Positions 1-6,173 of a DNA stretch of 18,084 nt are shown in pieces. The translations under genes and the position numbers were made by a program. How positions within the stretch are numbered: the first letter of the stretch is position 1; every line of letters starts with the position of its first letter. The notes below the pieces were generated by a model. The model saw only the letters and a program-made list of their open reading frames with translations. It was not told the DNA's origin and did not search any database. This DNA is from CG1-02-33-12 sp964403775 (lineage in GTDB: Archaea > Nanobdellota > Nanobdellia > Woesearchaeales > CG1-02-33-12): contig CAYOHL010000011.1 in the NCBI GenBank assembly GCA_964403775.1, positions 1 to 18,084 on the forward strand, in the 5' to 3' direction.

Positions 1-193
1 GCCTAATGATGAGTTTATTGCAAGAGGAAGAAATCTTGAAGAGATTAGCAATAAAATGAATATCTCTGTAAATTATCTTTCTCTGGATGGCATGTTAAAA
101 GCATATGAAGAGCTTGGAATGAAAAGGGGAAACCTCTGTACATACTGTATTGGGGGAAAACACCCATTTGATAACCTGCTTGGCTCTAAATAA
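1..193 (+). CDS. purF: Amidophosphoribosyltransferase (PurF-like), C-terminal fragment
   Basis: Only the last 63 codons are present; the gene enters from the left edge and ends at TAA 191-193. The reading has the layout of a PurF C-terminus: a helix (EEISNKMNISVNYLSLDG), a second helix, then a Cys-x-x-Cys end (NLCTYCIGGKHPF) like the CTACF(T)GxYP tail of the family. PurF makes 5-phosphoribosylamine from PRPP and glutamine, the first step of purine synthesis. The phosphoribosyltransferase and glutaminase domains lie outside the window, so the call rests on the tail alone. Another type I PRTase with the same tail cannot be excluded. Confidence 0.65.
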   Translation, partial: PNDEFIARGRNLEEISNKMNISVNYLSLDGMLKAYEELGMKRGNLCTYCIGGKHPFDNLLGSK

Positions 194-203
194 ATTATTT
201 GTT

Positions 204-225
204 AAAAATTAAAAATTATAAAAAA
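204..225 (-). terminator. Candidate T-run terminator after the SIMPL lipoprotein gene
   Basis: Just past the minus-strand stop codon at 230, the transcript would read through a run of six T and then two runs of five T (A-runs at 204-208, 211-215 and 220-225 on the + strand). U-rich tracts are the usual archaeal terminator. No hairpin is seen. The tract also separates this gene from the convergent purF end. Confidence 0.35.
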
Positions 226-229
226 TAGT

Positions 230-940
230 TTATTTTATATAATAAATTATGTTTACATTTGCTCTAACCTGAACATCAGAGGGCATCACTGTTGCAGCCT
301 CTTCAACTGCCAATTCTCCTGAGGCCTTGACCATATCATACCTGTAAGGCATGTAATAAAAGTTGCTCTCTGAGACTGTTTTTATTTTTCCCAGTTTGGC
401 CCCAAGGCTTTCTGCAAGAACCTCTGCCTTTTCCTTTGCATTCTTTGCAGCCTCTGACAATGCCTGCTTTTTGTATTCCTGCTCTTTTTCTTCAGTCAAC
501 CCAAAGTTTATGTTATCAATCTGGTTTGCCCCATTATTAACAGCAACATCAACTATTGTTCCAACCTTTGTTAAATCAGCTGTCTTTACCTTTAAGGTTT
601 GTGTTGCCCTCCAGCCAATCAGCTTTGAGCCCTCATCCCTTGTCCATACTCTTTCCTCATACAAGCTTAATCTCTCTGTTTCAATGTCATCTTCTGATAT
701 GCCTTTATACCTTAAGCCGTCAATTATTGCATTAACCACCTTGTTTGCTTCTGACTGCGCCTCTTCTGCAGTATCCTTTACAATGGAAATCCCTGCCCAG
801 ACCTCTGCCTCATCAGGGTCAAATGTAAGCTCTGAGTTTCCCTGCACATTTATTGTGTGTTCTTCCTTTGTCTGCTGGCATCCTGTCAATCCTATCAATG
901 CAATAACCAGCAATACTCCAAAAATCATATTTATTTTCAT
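230..940 (-). CDS. SIMPL-domain (DUF541) lipoprotein
   Basis: A 236-aa exported protein. It starts with a hydrophobic signal segment (residues 5-17) and a lipobox, LTGC, with Cys21 as the likely lipidated residue. The remainder matches the SIMPL/DUF541 layout: an N-terminal beta region (HTINVQGNSELTFDPDEAEV), a long helix (AEEAQSEANKVVNAIIDGL) followed by the usual GI-DIxT strand, and a C-terminal helix (ALSEAAKNAKEKAEVLAESLG). The family's biochemical role is unclear; members are periplasmic or surface proteins. I chose the ATG at 940 over the in-frame ATG at 955 because the latter overlaps a strong Shine-Dalgarno motif (GGAGGT) that sits 7 nt before 940. It appears monocistronic, with its own TATA-like box. 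Confidence 0.85.
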   Translation of the reverse strand: MKINMIFGVLLVIALIGLTGCQQTKEEHTINVQGNSELTFDPDEAEVWAGISIVKDTAEEAQSEANKVVNAIIDGLRYKGISEDDIETERLSLYEERVWTRDEGSKLIGWRATQTLKVKTADLTKVGTIVDVAVNNGANQIDNINFGLTEEKEQEYKKQALSEAAKNAKEKAEVLAESLGAKLGKIKTVSESNFYYMPYRYDMVKASGELAVEEAATVMPSDVQVRANVNIIYYIK

Positions 941-947
941 TTTAAAT

Positions 948-953
948 ACCTCC
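948..953 (-). promoter_or_regulatory. Ribosome binding site that decides the SIMPL gene start
   Basis: The minus strand reads GGAGGT, 7 nt before the ATG at 940. It overlaps the upstream in-frame ATG at 955, so the upstream ATG is unlikely to be used. Confidence 0.75.
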
Positions 954-977
954 ATACAAAAGAAATAGCCTTGTTTT

Positions 978-983
978 TTTAAA
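978..983 (-). promoter_or_regulatory. TATA-like box of the SIMPL lipoprotein gene
   Basis: The minus strand reads AAAGATTTAAAAAAAC, a BRE/TATA-like sequence. Transcription would start about 25 bp downstream, near 953-957. That leaves a short leader just long enough to carry the GGAGGT motif. Confidence 0.45.
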
Positions 984-996
984 TCTTTAGTTTACC

Positions 997-1012
997 TTCG
1001 GTTAAAACCGAA
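997..1012. repeat. 16-bp inverted repeat between thiE and the SIMPL gene
   Basis: TTCGGTT-AA-AACCGAA: perfect 7-bp arms with a 2-nt spacer. It sits just upstream of the TATA-like box of the SIMPL gene and 21 bp past the thiE stop codon. It could be an operator for the former or an RNA hairpin at the 3' end of the latter. No T-run follows it directly. Confidence 0.5.
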
Positions 1013-1033
1013 ACATGGTCTTCATCTTTAATT

Positions 1034-1689
1034 TTAAGTTATTCTAACTATATTATTTCTAGTTTTTAAAATTAGTTTTCTAAATTTTTTACATTCCTCT
1101 TCAACATTGTCTTTTGTTATAATTGCAGAAATTATTGCAACAGCTCTTGTGCCTGTGTCTAACACACTTTTAATATTATACTCATTTATTCCGCCTATGG
1201 CAACATAAGGAATTTTTATGTTTTCTTTTAAATCAATTAAAAGCTGCAAGCCAGAGGGTTTTCCAGCATCTGGTTTTGTTTTTGTTTCAAAAATAGGACT
1301 TACTCCAAGGTAATCAGCGCCAATATTCTCTGCTTCTATTGCCTCCTCAAGGTGTGTACTGTCAGGCCGATAATCCTCTGCTCTCCTAACAGGTTTCTTG
1401 CTATATTATAAGGCATATCCTCCTTGCCTAGATGAACACCGTCAGCATCTACTGCCAAAGCAATATCCACTCTGTCATTTATTAAGAATAAGGTGTTATT
1501 TTCTTTACAAATTTCTTTTATCTTTGCTGCTTCCTCTATCATATATTTTGTATCCTTTTCCTTTTCCCTGTATTGGATAATCTTGACTCCTGCTCTTATA
1601 GCTGAATTTGCATCCTCAAAAATATCCTTTTTAGTCAGCTTTGGGTCTGTTATAAAATACAAGTCAATTTTATTTAAGAGTTTTTTCAT
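1034..1689 (-). pseudogene. thiE: Thiamine-phosphate synthase (ThiE), broken by one frameshift
   Basis: ThiE joins HMP-PP and THZ-P to give thiamine phosphate in a TIM barrel. The first reading frame has the family's start (LYFITD), IIQYREK, INDRVDIALAVDADGVHLGKEDMP and IIGLTVH, then stops at 1336. The next frame resumes at once with LEEAIEAE, GADYLGVSPIFETKTK, IPYVAIGGI and AIISAI, to a stop at 1034. A single missing base near 1351-1359 (minus-strand TACACACC) separates the two; adding one base would give an intact protein of about 218 aa. Both halves look otherwise conserved, so this is a recent mutation or a sequence error rather than old decay. The ATG at 1689 has a GGAA motif ahead of it and overlaps the yggS 3' end by 20 bp, so the two genes form an operon. 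Confidence 0.85.
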
Positions 1690-2380
1690 CTCTATTCCTT
1701 TCCCCAAATATTGCTGTTCCTATTCTCACCATATTGCTTCCTTCTTCTATTGCAACTTTGTAGGAATTTGTCATTCCCATAGATAGTGTTTCTATGCTGA
1801 TGTTGGGCAGGTTAAGTTTTTTAAGGTTTTCAAAGATTTTTTTGGTCATTCTGAAATAAGGCCTGGAGTTCTCAGGGTCTCCAAACCTTGGGCCCATTGT
1901 CATCAGGCCTTCTACTCTTATGTGTTCAAGTTTTGATATATTCTGGATTAAATTTTTCATATATTCCTCAAATGGCTCATGCTCATTTGGCTTTATGCCT
2001 GCTTTTGAATCCTCGCTGCCAATGTTTATTTCAATGTAAACAGGCATTATGCTTTTTCCGGCTGCTTCAACCCTCTTGTCAATTGCCTTTGCCTTTTCAT
2101 ATGAGTCAACAGTTTGTATTACATCAAAAATTCCTGATGCTTTGTTTATCTTGTTTGTTTGTAAATGGCCAATCATATGCCATCTAACCTGCTTTGCTTT
2201 TTCTCCAAGCTGTTCATGTACTTTTTGTGCCTCTTGAACATAATTCTCCCCAAGGTCAGTGGCGCCTGCATCAATAACCTCTTCTATCTCCCCCTTTGTT
2301 CTCTGCTTTGCTGCAACAACCAATGTTACATAATCTGGGATTTCTGCCCTTATTTTTTTATAATTTTCAGCTATGCTCAT
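1670..2380 (-). CDS. yggS: YggS/PROSC-family PLP-binding protein
   Basis: A 236-aa single-domain protein with the alanine-racemase N-terminal barrel fold. The PLP-binding lysine is Lys25 in VVAAKQR. Other family blocks follow: LGENYVQEAQ, WHMIGHLQTNK, VDSYEKA, VYIEINIGSEDSKAG, GLMTMGP, and near the end LSMGMTNSYKVAIEEGSNMVRIGTAIFGER, quoted here in overlapping parts. Members bind pyridoxal phosphate and take part in vitamin B6 and amino-acid homeostasis; no enzyme reaction is established. Its 3' end overlaps the start of thiE. Its ATG lies only 14 bp beyond the 3' end of the tRNA-Gly gene, leaving no room for its own TATA box at the usual distance, so it is probably cotranscribed with the tRNA. 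Confidence 0.92.
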   Translation of the reverse strand: MSIAENYKKIRAEIPDYVTLVVAAKQRTKGEIEEVIDAGATDLGENYVQEAQKVHEQLGEKAKQVRWHMIGHLQTNKINKASGIFDVIQTVDSYEKAKAIDKRVEAAGKSIMPVYIEINIGSEDSKAGIKPNEHEPFEEYMKNLIQNISKLEHIRVEGLMTMGPRFGDPENSRPYFRMTKKIFENLKKLNLPNISIETLSMGMTNSYKVAIEEGSNMVRIGTAIFGERNRDEKTLK

Positions 2381-2394
2381 TTTATTAAAATATA

Positions 2395-2587
2395 TACGGC
2401 TGCCGGGACTTTCACCAGCTTTTGCAACTGTGGCTTCAAGCCAACCCCCACATTTTTGCGAGCGTGAGGGACTTCAATTGCAGGGCAATTGAATGTCGCT
2501 CTTTGCGTGCCCAGCTTAGCAAGAAGCTGTTTTGAACCCGGGCAATGACCTTGGGAGGGTCATGTCATACCACTAGACCACAGCCGT
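2395..2587 (-). tRNA. tRNA-Gly(CCC) with an intron in the T loop
   Basis: Read on the minus strand, a full cloverleaf is present: acceptor ACGGCTG with CAGCCGT, discriminator A, D arm GTC-TAGTGGTAT-GAC, anticodon arm TGACC-CTCCCAA-GGTCA with anticodon CCC, a 4-nt variable loop TTGC, and T stem CCGGG/CCCGG. The T loop is interrupted by 122 nt. Removing them gives the standard loop TTCAAAT and a mature tRNA of 71 nt. CCA is not encoded. A TTTAAA box lies 25-30 bp upstream. The order of the parts is normal, so this is an intron and not a permuted gene. Confidence 0.9.
2409..2530 (-). other. tRNA intron at position 59/60, spliced by bulge-helix-bulge
   Basis: The junction folds as an archaeal bulge-helix-bulge. 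The exon helix is the T stem CCGGG/CCCGG. The central 4-bp helix is exon TTCA (2536-2533) with intron TGAA (2414-2411). The two 3-nt bulges are AAA (2532-2530) and AGT (2410-2408). The intron helix is CAGCTT (2529-2524) with AAGCTG (2421-2416), with one extra G at 2415. Cutting after the second base of each bulge gives exon ends at 2531 and 2408. The intron holds further hairpins, including perfect 9-bp arms (2473-2481 and 2485-2493). It has no ORF and no C/D box pair that I could see. Confidence 0.8.
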
Positions 2588-2609
2588 ATAAAGGAAAGTA
2601 AGACAGAGA

Positions 2610-2626
2610 GGTTTAAAAGATTTTTG
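2610..2626 (-). repeat. Dispersed promoter-like repeat, copy 1
   Basis: The + strand 17-mer GGTTTAAAAGATTTTTG recurs exactly at 4033-4049 and is followed in both places by G/A-rich sequence and TTATT. In this copy the minus strand supplies the tRNA TATA box. Confidence 0.5.
2612..2617 (-). promoter_or_regulatory. TATA-like box of tRNA-Gly
   Basis: The minus strand reads AAAATCTTTTAAACC, with TTTAAA 25-30 bp before the tRNA 5' end at 2587. The A-rich stretch in front fits a BRE. The site lies between the tRNA and the methyltransferase stop codon, so the tRNA has its own promoter. Confidence 0.6.
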
Positions 2627-2638
2627 GAAAAAGCTTAT

Positions 2639-3286
2639 TTATGATTTGCTAATTAGTATAATTAAATCCCTGCCGAATGTATTTGAGCTTAAAATTTTAA
2701 ATTTCTCTTCTCTTAAAAATCTTTTTAATTCCCAGGGTGTAAAGAAATAGTGATATCTTTGGTAAGTTTTTCTGCCTACATGCCATGGTATAAAAATATT
2801 CTTCTTTTTAAACAAGAATCTTAGTTGGATTTTGTTCCGCATAATTATAAGTGCCTTGCCTTTATGGTTTAAAACTCTTTTTATTTCCCTTATTGCTTGG
2901 ATCCTTTCATCTTTATTTAGGTGATGCAGTATGAATATAGATAAAACATAGTCAAAGTACTGCGATTGGAATGGCAATTGTGTTGCGTATGCTTGTTTCA
3001 GATTAACATTTAATCTGTGCTTTTTACAATATTTTCCTGCCATTTCCAGCATTTTATTGCTAAAATCAATGCCATAGCAACTGAATCCATTATATAAAAA
3101 AGACAATAGGTTGCGGCAATTTCCACAACCTATATCAAGAATCTTTCCCTGTTTCCAAGTTTCTGCATAATTTTTAAGTATCAAAGCGACTTTCTGCAGG
3201 GGTTTTTGTCTAGATAAATTCCAGTTTTGTGCAATTGTGTTCCAAATTCTTTGCTGTGCTTTCTGGGTTGTTAATTCCTTTGCCAT
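2639..3286 (-). CDS. Class I SAM-dependent methyltransferase, Trm9/ALKBH8-like
   Basis: A 215-aa Rossmann methyltransferase. Motif I is ILDIGCGN (residues 49-56), the acidic end of strand 2 is Asp74 in YGIDFS, and the post-I region has QLPFQSQYFDYVLSIFILHH, followed by a VLNHKGKALI strand. The N-terminus (IWNTIAQNW...SRQKP...KV) and the Y-H-FF-TPWEL block near the C-terminus resemble Trm9/ALKBH8-type enzymes, which methylate modified wobble uridines in tRNA. That substrate is inference; only the SAM fold is certain. The start lies 2 bp after the stop of the upstream VIT-like gene, so the two are probably one transcript. The tRNA-Gly gene follows 51 bp downstream, but its wobble base is C and it would not be an expected substrate. 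Confidence 0.75.
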   Translation of the reverse strand: MAKELTTQKAQQRIWNTIAQNWNLSRQKPLQKVALILKNYAETWKQGKILDIGCGNCRNLLSFLYNGFSCYGIDFSNKMLEMAGKYCKKHRLNVNLKQAYATQLPFQSQYFDYVLSIFILHHLNKDERIQAIREIKRVLNHKGKALIIMRNKIQLRFLFKKKNIFIPWHVGRKTYQRYHYFFTPWELKRFLREEKFKILSSNTFGRDLIILISKS

Positions 3287-3288
3287 TA

Positions 3289-3867
3289 TTATATTCCCTG
3301 CACAAGAAATATTATTGTTGCACAGATTATTCCTACAAATATCATCCTAAAACCAGCCAAAACCAAATTCTCCTTATTAAGTTTACCAAACAAAGCTCCT
3401 ATAAAGAATAATACCAAAAAGGCAAAGGCAATTGAGATGTAATAAGCTATTTTGAGATTTGCTATAACAAAAAAAGGTAGCATTATAAATAAAGCAACAA
3501 GTATTGAAGGCAAGCCATTAACCAAAGCAAGGAAGAACGTTGCAAATTTATGGGCTCTTGCTATAGGCGATCTTTTCAGGCTTATTGATATTTTTCTTTC
3601 GAGTATTTTTATCTTGCTTTTTCTCTCTGCACTCTCTGCCATATAGGCCCCTGATATTCCGGAAATAGTAGCAGCAATTGCTGCACCTATTATTGTTGTG
3701 ATAATAATCTCACTTCCAAGATTTGAAAAGGAACTTGCAAGTAAGATACCCAATATCATTAGAACATTATCAAAAATATTCATTGTAAAATATCTTCTTG
3801 CGATTTCGTTTATTTCTGCTATTTTCCAGAAATTTTTCACATTTCTAAGAGTTTTTTTGTAGTCCAT
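3289..3867 (-). CDS. VIT1/CCC1-like membrane protein
   Basis: A 192-aa protein with about five membrane segments: roughly residues 31-48, 54-74, 109-130, 135-162 and 170-190. A charged cytoplasmic stretch follows segment 2 (MAESAERKSKIKILERK). The block FDNVLMILGILLAS, then GAAIAATISGISGAYMAE, matches the first half of the VIT/CCC1 family, which moves Fe2+ or Mn2+ across membranes. The sequence is divergent, so the substrate is not assured. An in-frame TTG exists at 3891, but the ATG at 3867 lies about 26 bp past a TATA-like box and fits a leaderless start. It is the first gene of a pair with the methyltransferase. Confidence 0.6.
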   Translation of the reverse strand: MDYKKTLRNVKNFWKIAEINEIARRYFTMNIFDNVLMILGILLASSFSNLGSEIIITTIIGAAIAATISGISGAYMAESAERKSKIKILERKISISLKRSPIARAHKFATFFLALVNGLPSILVALFIMLPFFVIANLKIAYYISIAFAFLVLFFIGALFGKLNKENLVLAGFRMIFVGIICATIIFLVQGI

Positions 3868-3892
3868 TTTATCTTTTTTAAAATTAAACAAC

Positions 3893-3903
3893 TTTATACT
3901 ATA
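3893..3903 (-). promoter_or_regulatory. TATA-like box of the VIT-like gene
   Basis: The minus strand reads TATAGTATAAA, 26-36 bp before the ATG at 3867. The rest of the 3904-4055 gap is AT-rich and shows no gene. It does hold a second copy of the element seen upstream of tRNA-Gly (4033-4049). Confidence 0.4.
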
Positions 3904-4032
3904 TTTTAGGATGTTGACTAAAACTCATTTAATTTTAGTTATATCCCTATATTTTAAAATAAGCGTATATATAAATATTGCTATAAAAAGAAATTTGATT
4001 TTTGTATTTTCTGCAAGGCAGCAGTTGAGATG

Positions 4033-4049
4033 GGTTTAAAAGATTTTTG
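4033..4049 (-). repeat. Dispersed promoter-like repeat, copy 2
   Basis: Same 17-mer as 2610-2626. Its minus strand would form a BRE/TATA directing transcription leftwards from about 4010, where no gene starts until 3867. It lies just upstream of the + strand box of the 4089 gene. Confidence 0.45.
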
Positions 4050-4055
4050 AAAAGG

Positions 4056-4063
4056 TTTATTAA
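4056..4063 (+). promoter_or_regulatory. TATA-like box of the 4089 gene
   Basis: AAAAGG followed by TTTATTAA, 26-33 bp before the ATG at 4089. There is no Shine-Dalgarno motif, so the mRNA is probably leaderless or nearly so. Confidence 0.55.
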
Positions 4064-4069
4064 GTAATT

Positions 4070-4083
4070 CTACTTCTAAGTAG
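4070..4083. repeat. Inverted repeat over the likely start site of the 4089 gene
   Basis: CTACTT-CT-AAGTAG: perfect 6-bp arms with a 2-nt spacer, between the TATA box and the ATG. The position suits an operator. No regulator is known. Confidence 0.45.
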
Positions 4084-4088
4084 TTATT

Positions 4089-5162
4089 ATGGAAAACTTA
4101 AAAGAAAATTGGAAACTGTATTTCAAAGGCCTTTCAGAAAGCCAGATAATGAAAAAGCAAGAGATAAAAAAAAGCTTCAAAGGCATTGACAAACTTTTGA
4201 GCACTGTTATTGAGATGAACGAAGATGAGTTTATTTGTATTCCAAAAGAGCAGATGATCCTGCCTGAAATGCATGACAGAGAAATCTCTCCTGGTTTATT
4301 CAAAAAGAGGTATAAAACAATTAATATACCCCTTCTAACAAAAGAGGAATGCCTTAAAAACCATATAATGCCTCAGCAGAAAATTCTTGAGATGTGCGAA
4401 GGATTTTATAGAAAAAAGCATAGGGATTTCTCAAGCAGGGGCATCAGCTGGACAGGCAGAACTGACAATAGAAAAAGAGTTGTATTGTTTTATGACTTGT
4501 TCCTTGGATGGAAGCTTTTTTCAGCAATGAAAAAACATAAAAGCAAAATAAAAATAAAGTACTACAGAACAAAGGCAATTGTTAGTGTCCCATCAAAATC
4601 CAATCCTTTTGAAATGCGGGATGTTGACTTAAACTCACTGCCTGTCACAAAAATAAACAATGAATACTGCGCAGAGTGGGTAAACCTATATGCAGGAAGC
4701 ACATCACCAGGAGAGCCTTATAAGCCATTAACTCATAAATACCTTATAAAAGAGGTTATTTTCTCATCTGAGAAAATAGCCGCCTACCTCATAAGAGGGA
4801 TTACAAAAACAGGGTTTAAAAAAGCAAGAGATAAGGGAAAAATATCAGAAGAAAAATATGAACTTGAGCAAATCCTTGCAAATCCATTTATGGCTCCGAC
4901 AAAAAGCATGGTAAAAATCATAAATAGGCTTGACAATAATGTTCTGTGCTATTATGAAAAAACAAAAAGCAATAATGCAGTGGAAATGGGATGCAAGAAA
5001 CTAAACCAAGCCCAAAAAACAAACTTAATATCATGGGCAATACCTCTTCTGGGACCGAAAAACAGCTTTATACACAATGAATCCTTTGATAGCAGTTTTA
5101 TTGATTATGTAAGCAGTTATATGCTTCAAAAACCAGAATATAACCTAAAACAAATAAATTAA
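4089..5162 (+). CDS. Hypothetical protein, 357 aa
   Basis: I do not recognise this protein. It is soluble, with no signal peptide or membrane segment, and Lys-rich (pI likely basic). The N-terminal 90 residues look helical. A middle part has a mixed strand pattern (KIKIKYYRTKAIVSVPSKS, then residues such as PFEMRDVDLNSLPV). The stretch EYCAEWVNLYAGSTSPGEPY is conserved-looking, and the C-terminal third is helical. The positive patch KKHRDFSSRGISWTGRTDNRKR (about residues 110-131), given here only as an observation, could contact nucleic acid. It has its own promoter with an inverted repeat at the start site and stands 37 bp before pdxS. Codon and base use match the neighbours. Confidence 0.8.
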   Translation: MENLKENWKLYFKGLSESQIMKKQEIKKSFKGIDKLLSTVIEMNEDEFICIPKEQMILPEMHDREISPGLFKKRYKTINIPLLTKEECLKNHIMPQQKILEMCEGFYRKKHRDFSSRGISWTGRTDNRKRVVLFYDLFLGWKLFSAMKKHKSKIKIKYYRTKAIVSVPSKSNPFEMRDVDLNSLPVTKINNEYCAEWVNLYAGSTSPGEPYKPLTHKYLIKEVIFSSEKIAAYLIRGITKTGFKKARDKGKISEEKYELEQILANPFMAPTKSMVKIINRLDNNVLCYYEKTKSNNAVEMGCKKLNQAQKTNLISWAIPLLGPKNSFIHNESFDSSFIDYVSSYMLQKPEYNLKQIN

Positions 5163-5199
5163 TAAACTTCAAAAACATACATGCCTTGGGTGAGTTATA

Positions 5200-6117
5200 A
5201 TGTTAGAAAAATACTCAAAAGAGAATATAGAAAAACTTCTAGCAAGCTTTCGTGGCGGGGTTATTATGGATGTAACTAATATAGAACAGGCACAAATAGC
5301 CCAAGAAGCAGGGGCTGTTGCAGTAATGGCATTATACAAGGTTCCAGCTGATATTCGAGCAGAAGGAGGAGTAGCAAGAACAGCTCCGGTAGACACGATT
5401 GAGGAGATAATAAAACAAGAGGGTATAAAAATACCTGTTATGGCAAAGGCAAGAATTGGCCATTATGGGGAAGCAATTATGCTTCAGGCTCTTGGAATTG
5501 ATTTTATAGATGAAAGTGAGGTTTTAACTCCAGCAGATAAAAAATACCATATAAACAAGAGGGAATTTAAAGCACCATTTGTCTGTGGAGCCCGTGACCT
5601 AGGAGAAGCATTGAGAAGAATTTATGAAGGGGCTATGATGGTGAGAACAAAGGGAGAGGCAGGAACAGGCGATGTAAACCAAGCAATAGAGCATATGAGA
5701 CTAATAAGAGAAGAGCTAGCATACCTTATTGGCTTATATGAATACGGTAATTTCCTTGGTAAAAAAGGCATGAAAAATATGGAGGATGAGCTAAGAAAAA
5801 AGGCCCAGGAATGTAGGGTTCCATATGAGCTTGTGTATAAGGTTGCAAAAGAAAAAAAGCTTCCAGTATTAAACTTTGCAGCTGGTGGAATAGCAACACC
5901 TGCAGATGCAGCCTATATGATGAGGCTTGGAGCAGATGGTGTCTTTGTTGGCAGCGGAATATTTAAGTCAGATGATCCAGAACCAAGGGCTAAGGCAATA
6001 GTTATGGCTACCAAATATTGGAACAACCCTACTAAGCTTTTAGAGGCTTCCAAAGGTTTAGGCGAAGCAATGAAGGGCATTGCAACAAGCTATTTAGAGG
6101 AGAAAGATAAAACATAG
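5200..6117 (+). CDS. pdxS: Pyridoxal 5'-phosphate synthase, lyase subunit PdxS
   Basis: PdxS builds PLP from ribose 5-phosphate, glyceraldehyde 3-phosphate and ammonia; the ammonia normally comes from the glutaminase PdxT. The 305-aa length is about usual for the family. Asp24 (GGVIMDV), Lys83 (VMAKARIGH) and Lys151 (VRTKGEAGTGD) stand at the positions of the known catalytic aspartate and the two Schiff-base lysines. The signature VPADIRAEGGVAR and the phosphate loop FAAGGIATPADAA with GADGVFVGSGIF are also present. A Shine-Dalgarno-like GGTGAG (5189-5194) precedes the ATG. No pdxT lies next to it or anywhere in the window. Confidence 0.97.
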   Translation: MLEKYSKENIEKLLASFRGGVIMDVTNIEQAQIAQEAGAVAVMALYKVPADIRAEGGVARTAPVDTIEEIIKQEGIKIPVMAKARIGHYGEAIMLQALGIDFIDESEVLTPADKKYHINKREFKAPFVCGARDLGEALRRIYEGAMMVRTKGEAGTGDVNQAIEHMRLIREELAYLIGLYEYGNFLGKKGMKNMEDELRKKAQECRVPYELVYKVAKEKKLPVLNFAAGGIATPADAAYMMRLGADGVFVGSGIFKSDDPEPRAKAIVMATKYWNNPTKLLEASKGLGEAMKGIATSYLEEKDKT

Positions 6118-6173
6118 TACAGGTAAACAATTTTATTTATTAAATTTAAAATAATTTAAAAAATTAAGAAAGA

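Noticed and set aside
363..968. Long + strand open frame opposite the SIMPL gene
   Set aside because: It is the antisense shadow of a well-supported lipoprotein gene and has no family-like sequence.
2409..2530. Permuted or split tRNA instead of an intron
   Set aside because: The 5' and 3' halves are in normal order on one strand, and the junction forms a standard bulge-helix-bulge.
3289..3891. TTG start at 3891 for the VIT-like protein
   Set aside because: It lies on top of the TATA-like box region; the ATG at 3867 fits a leaderless start better.
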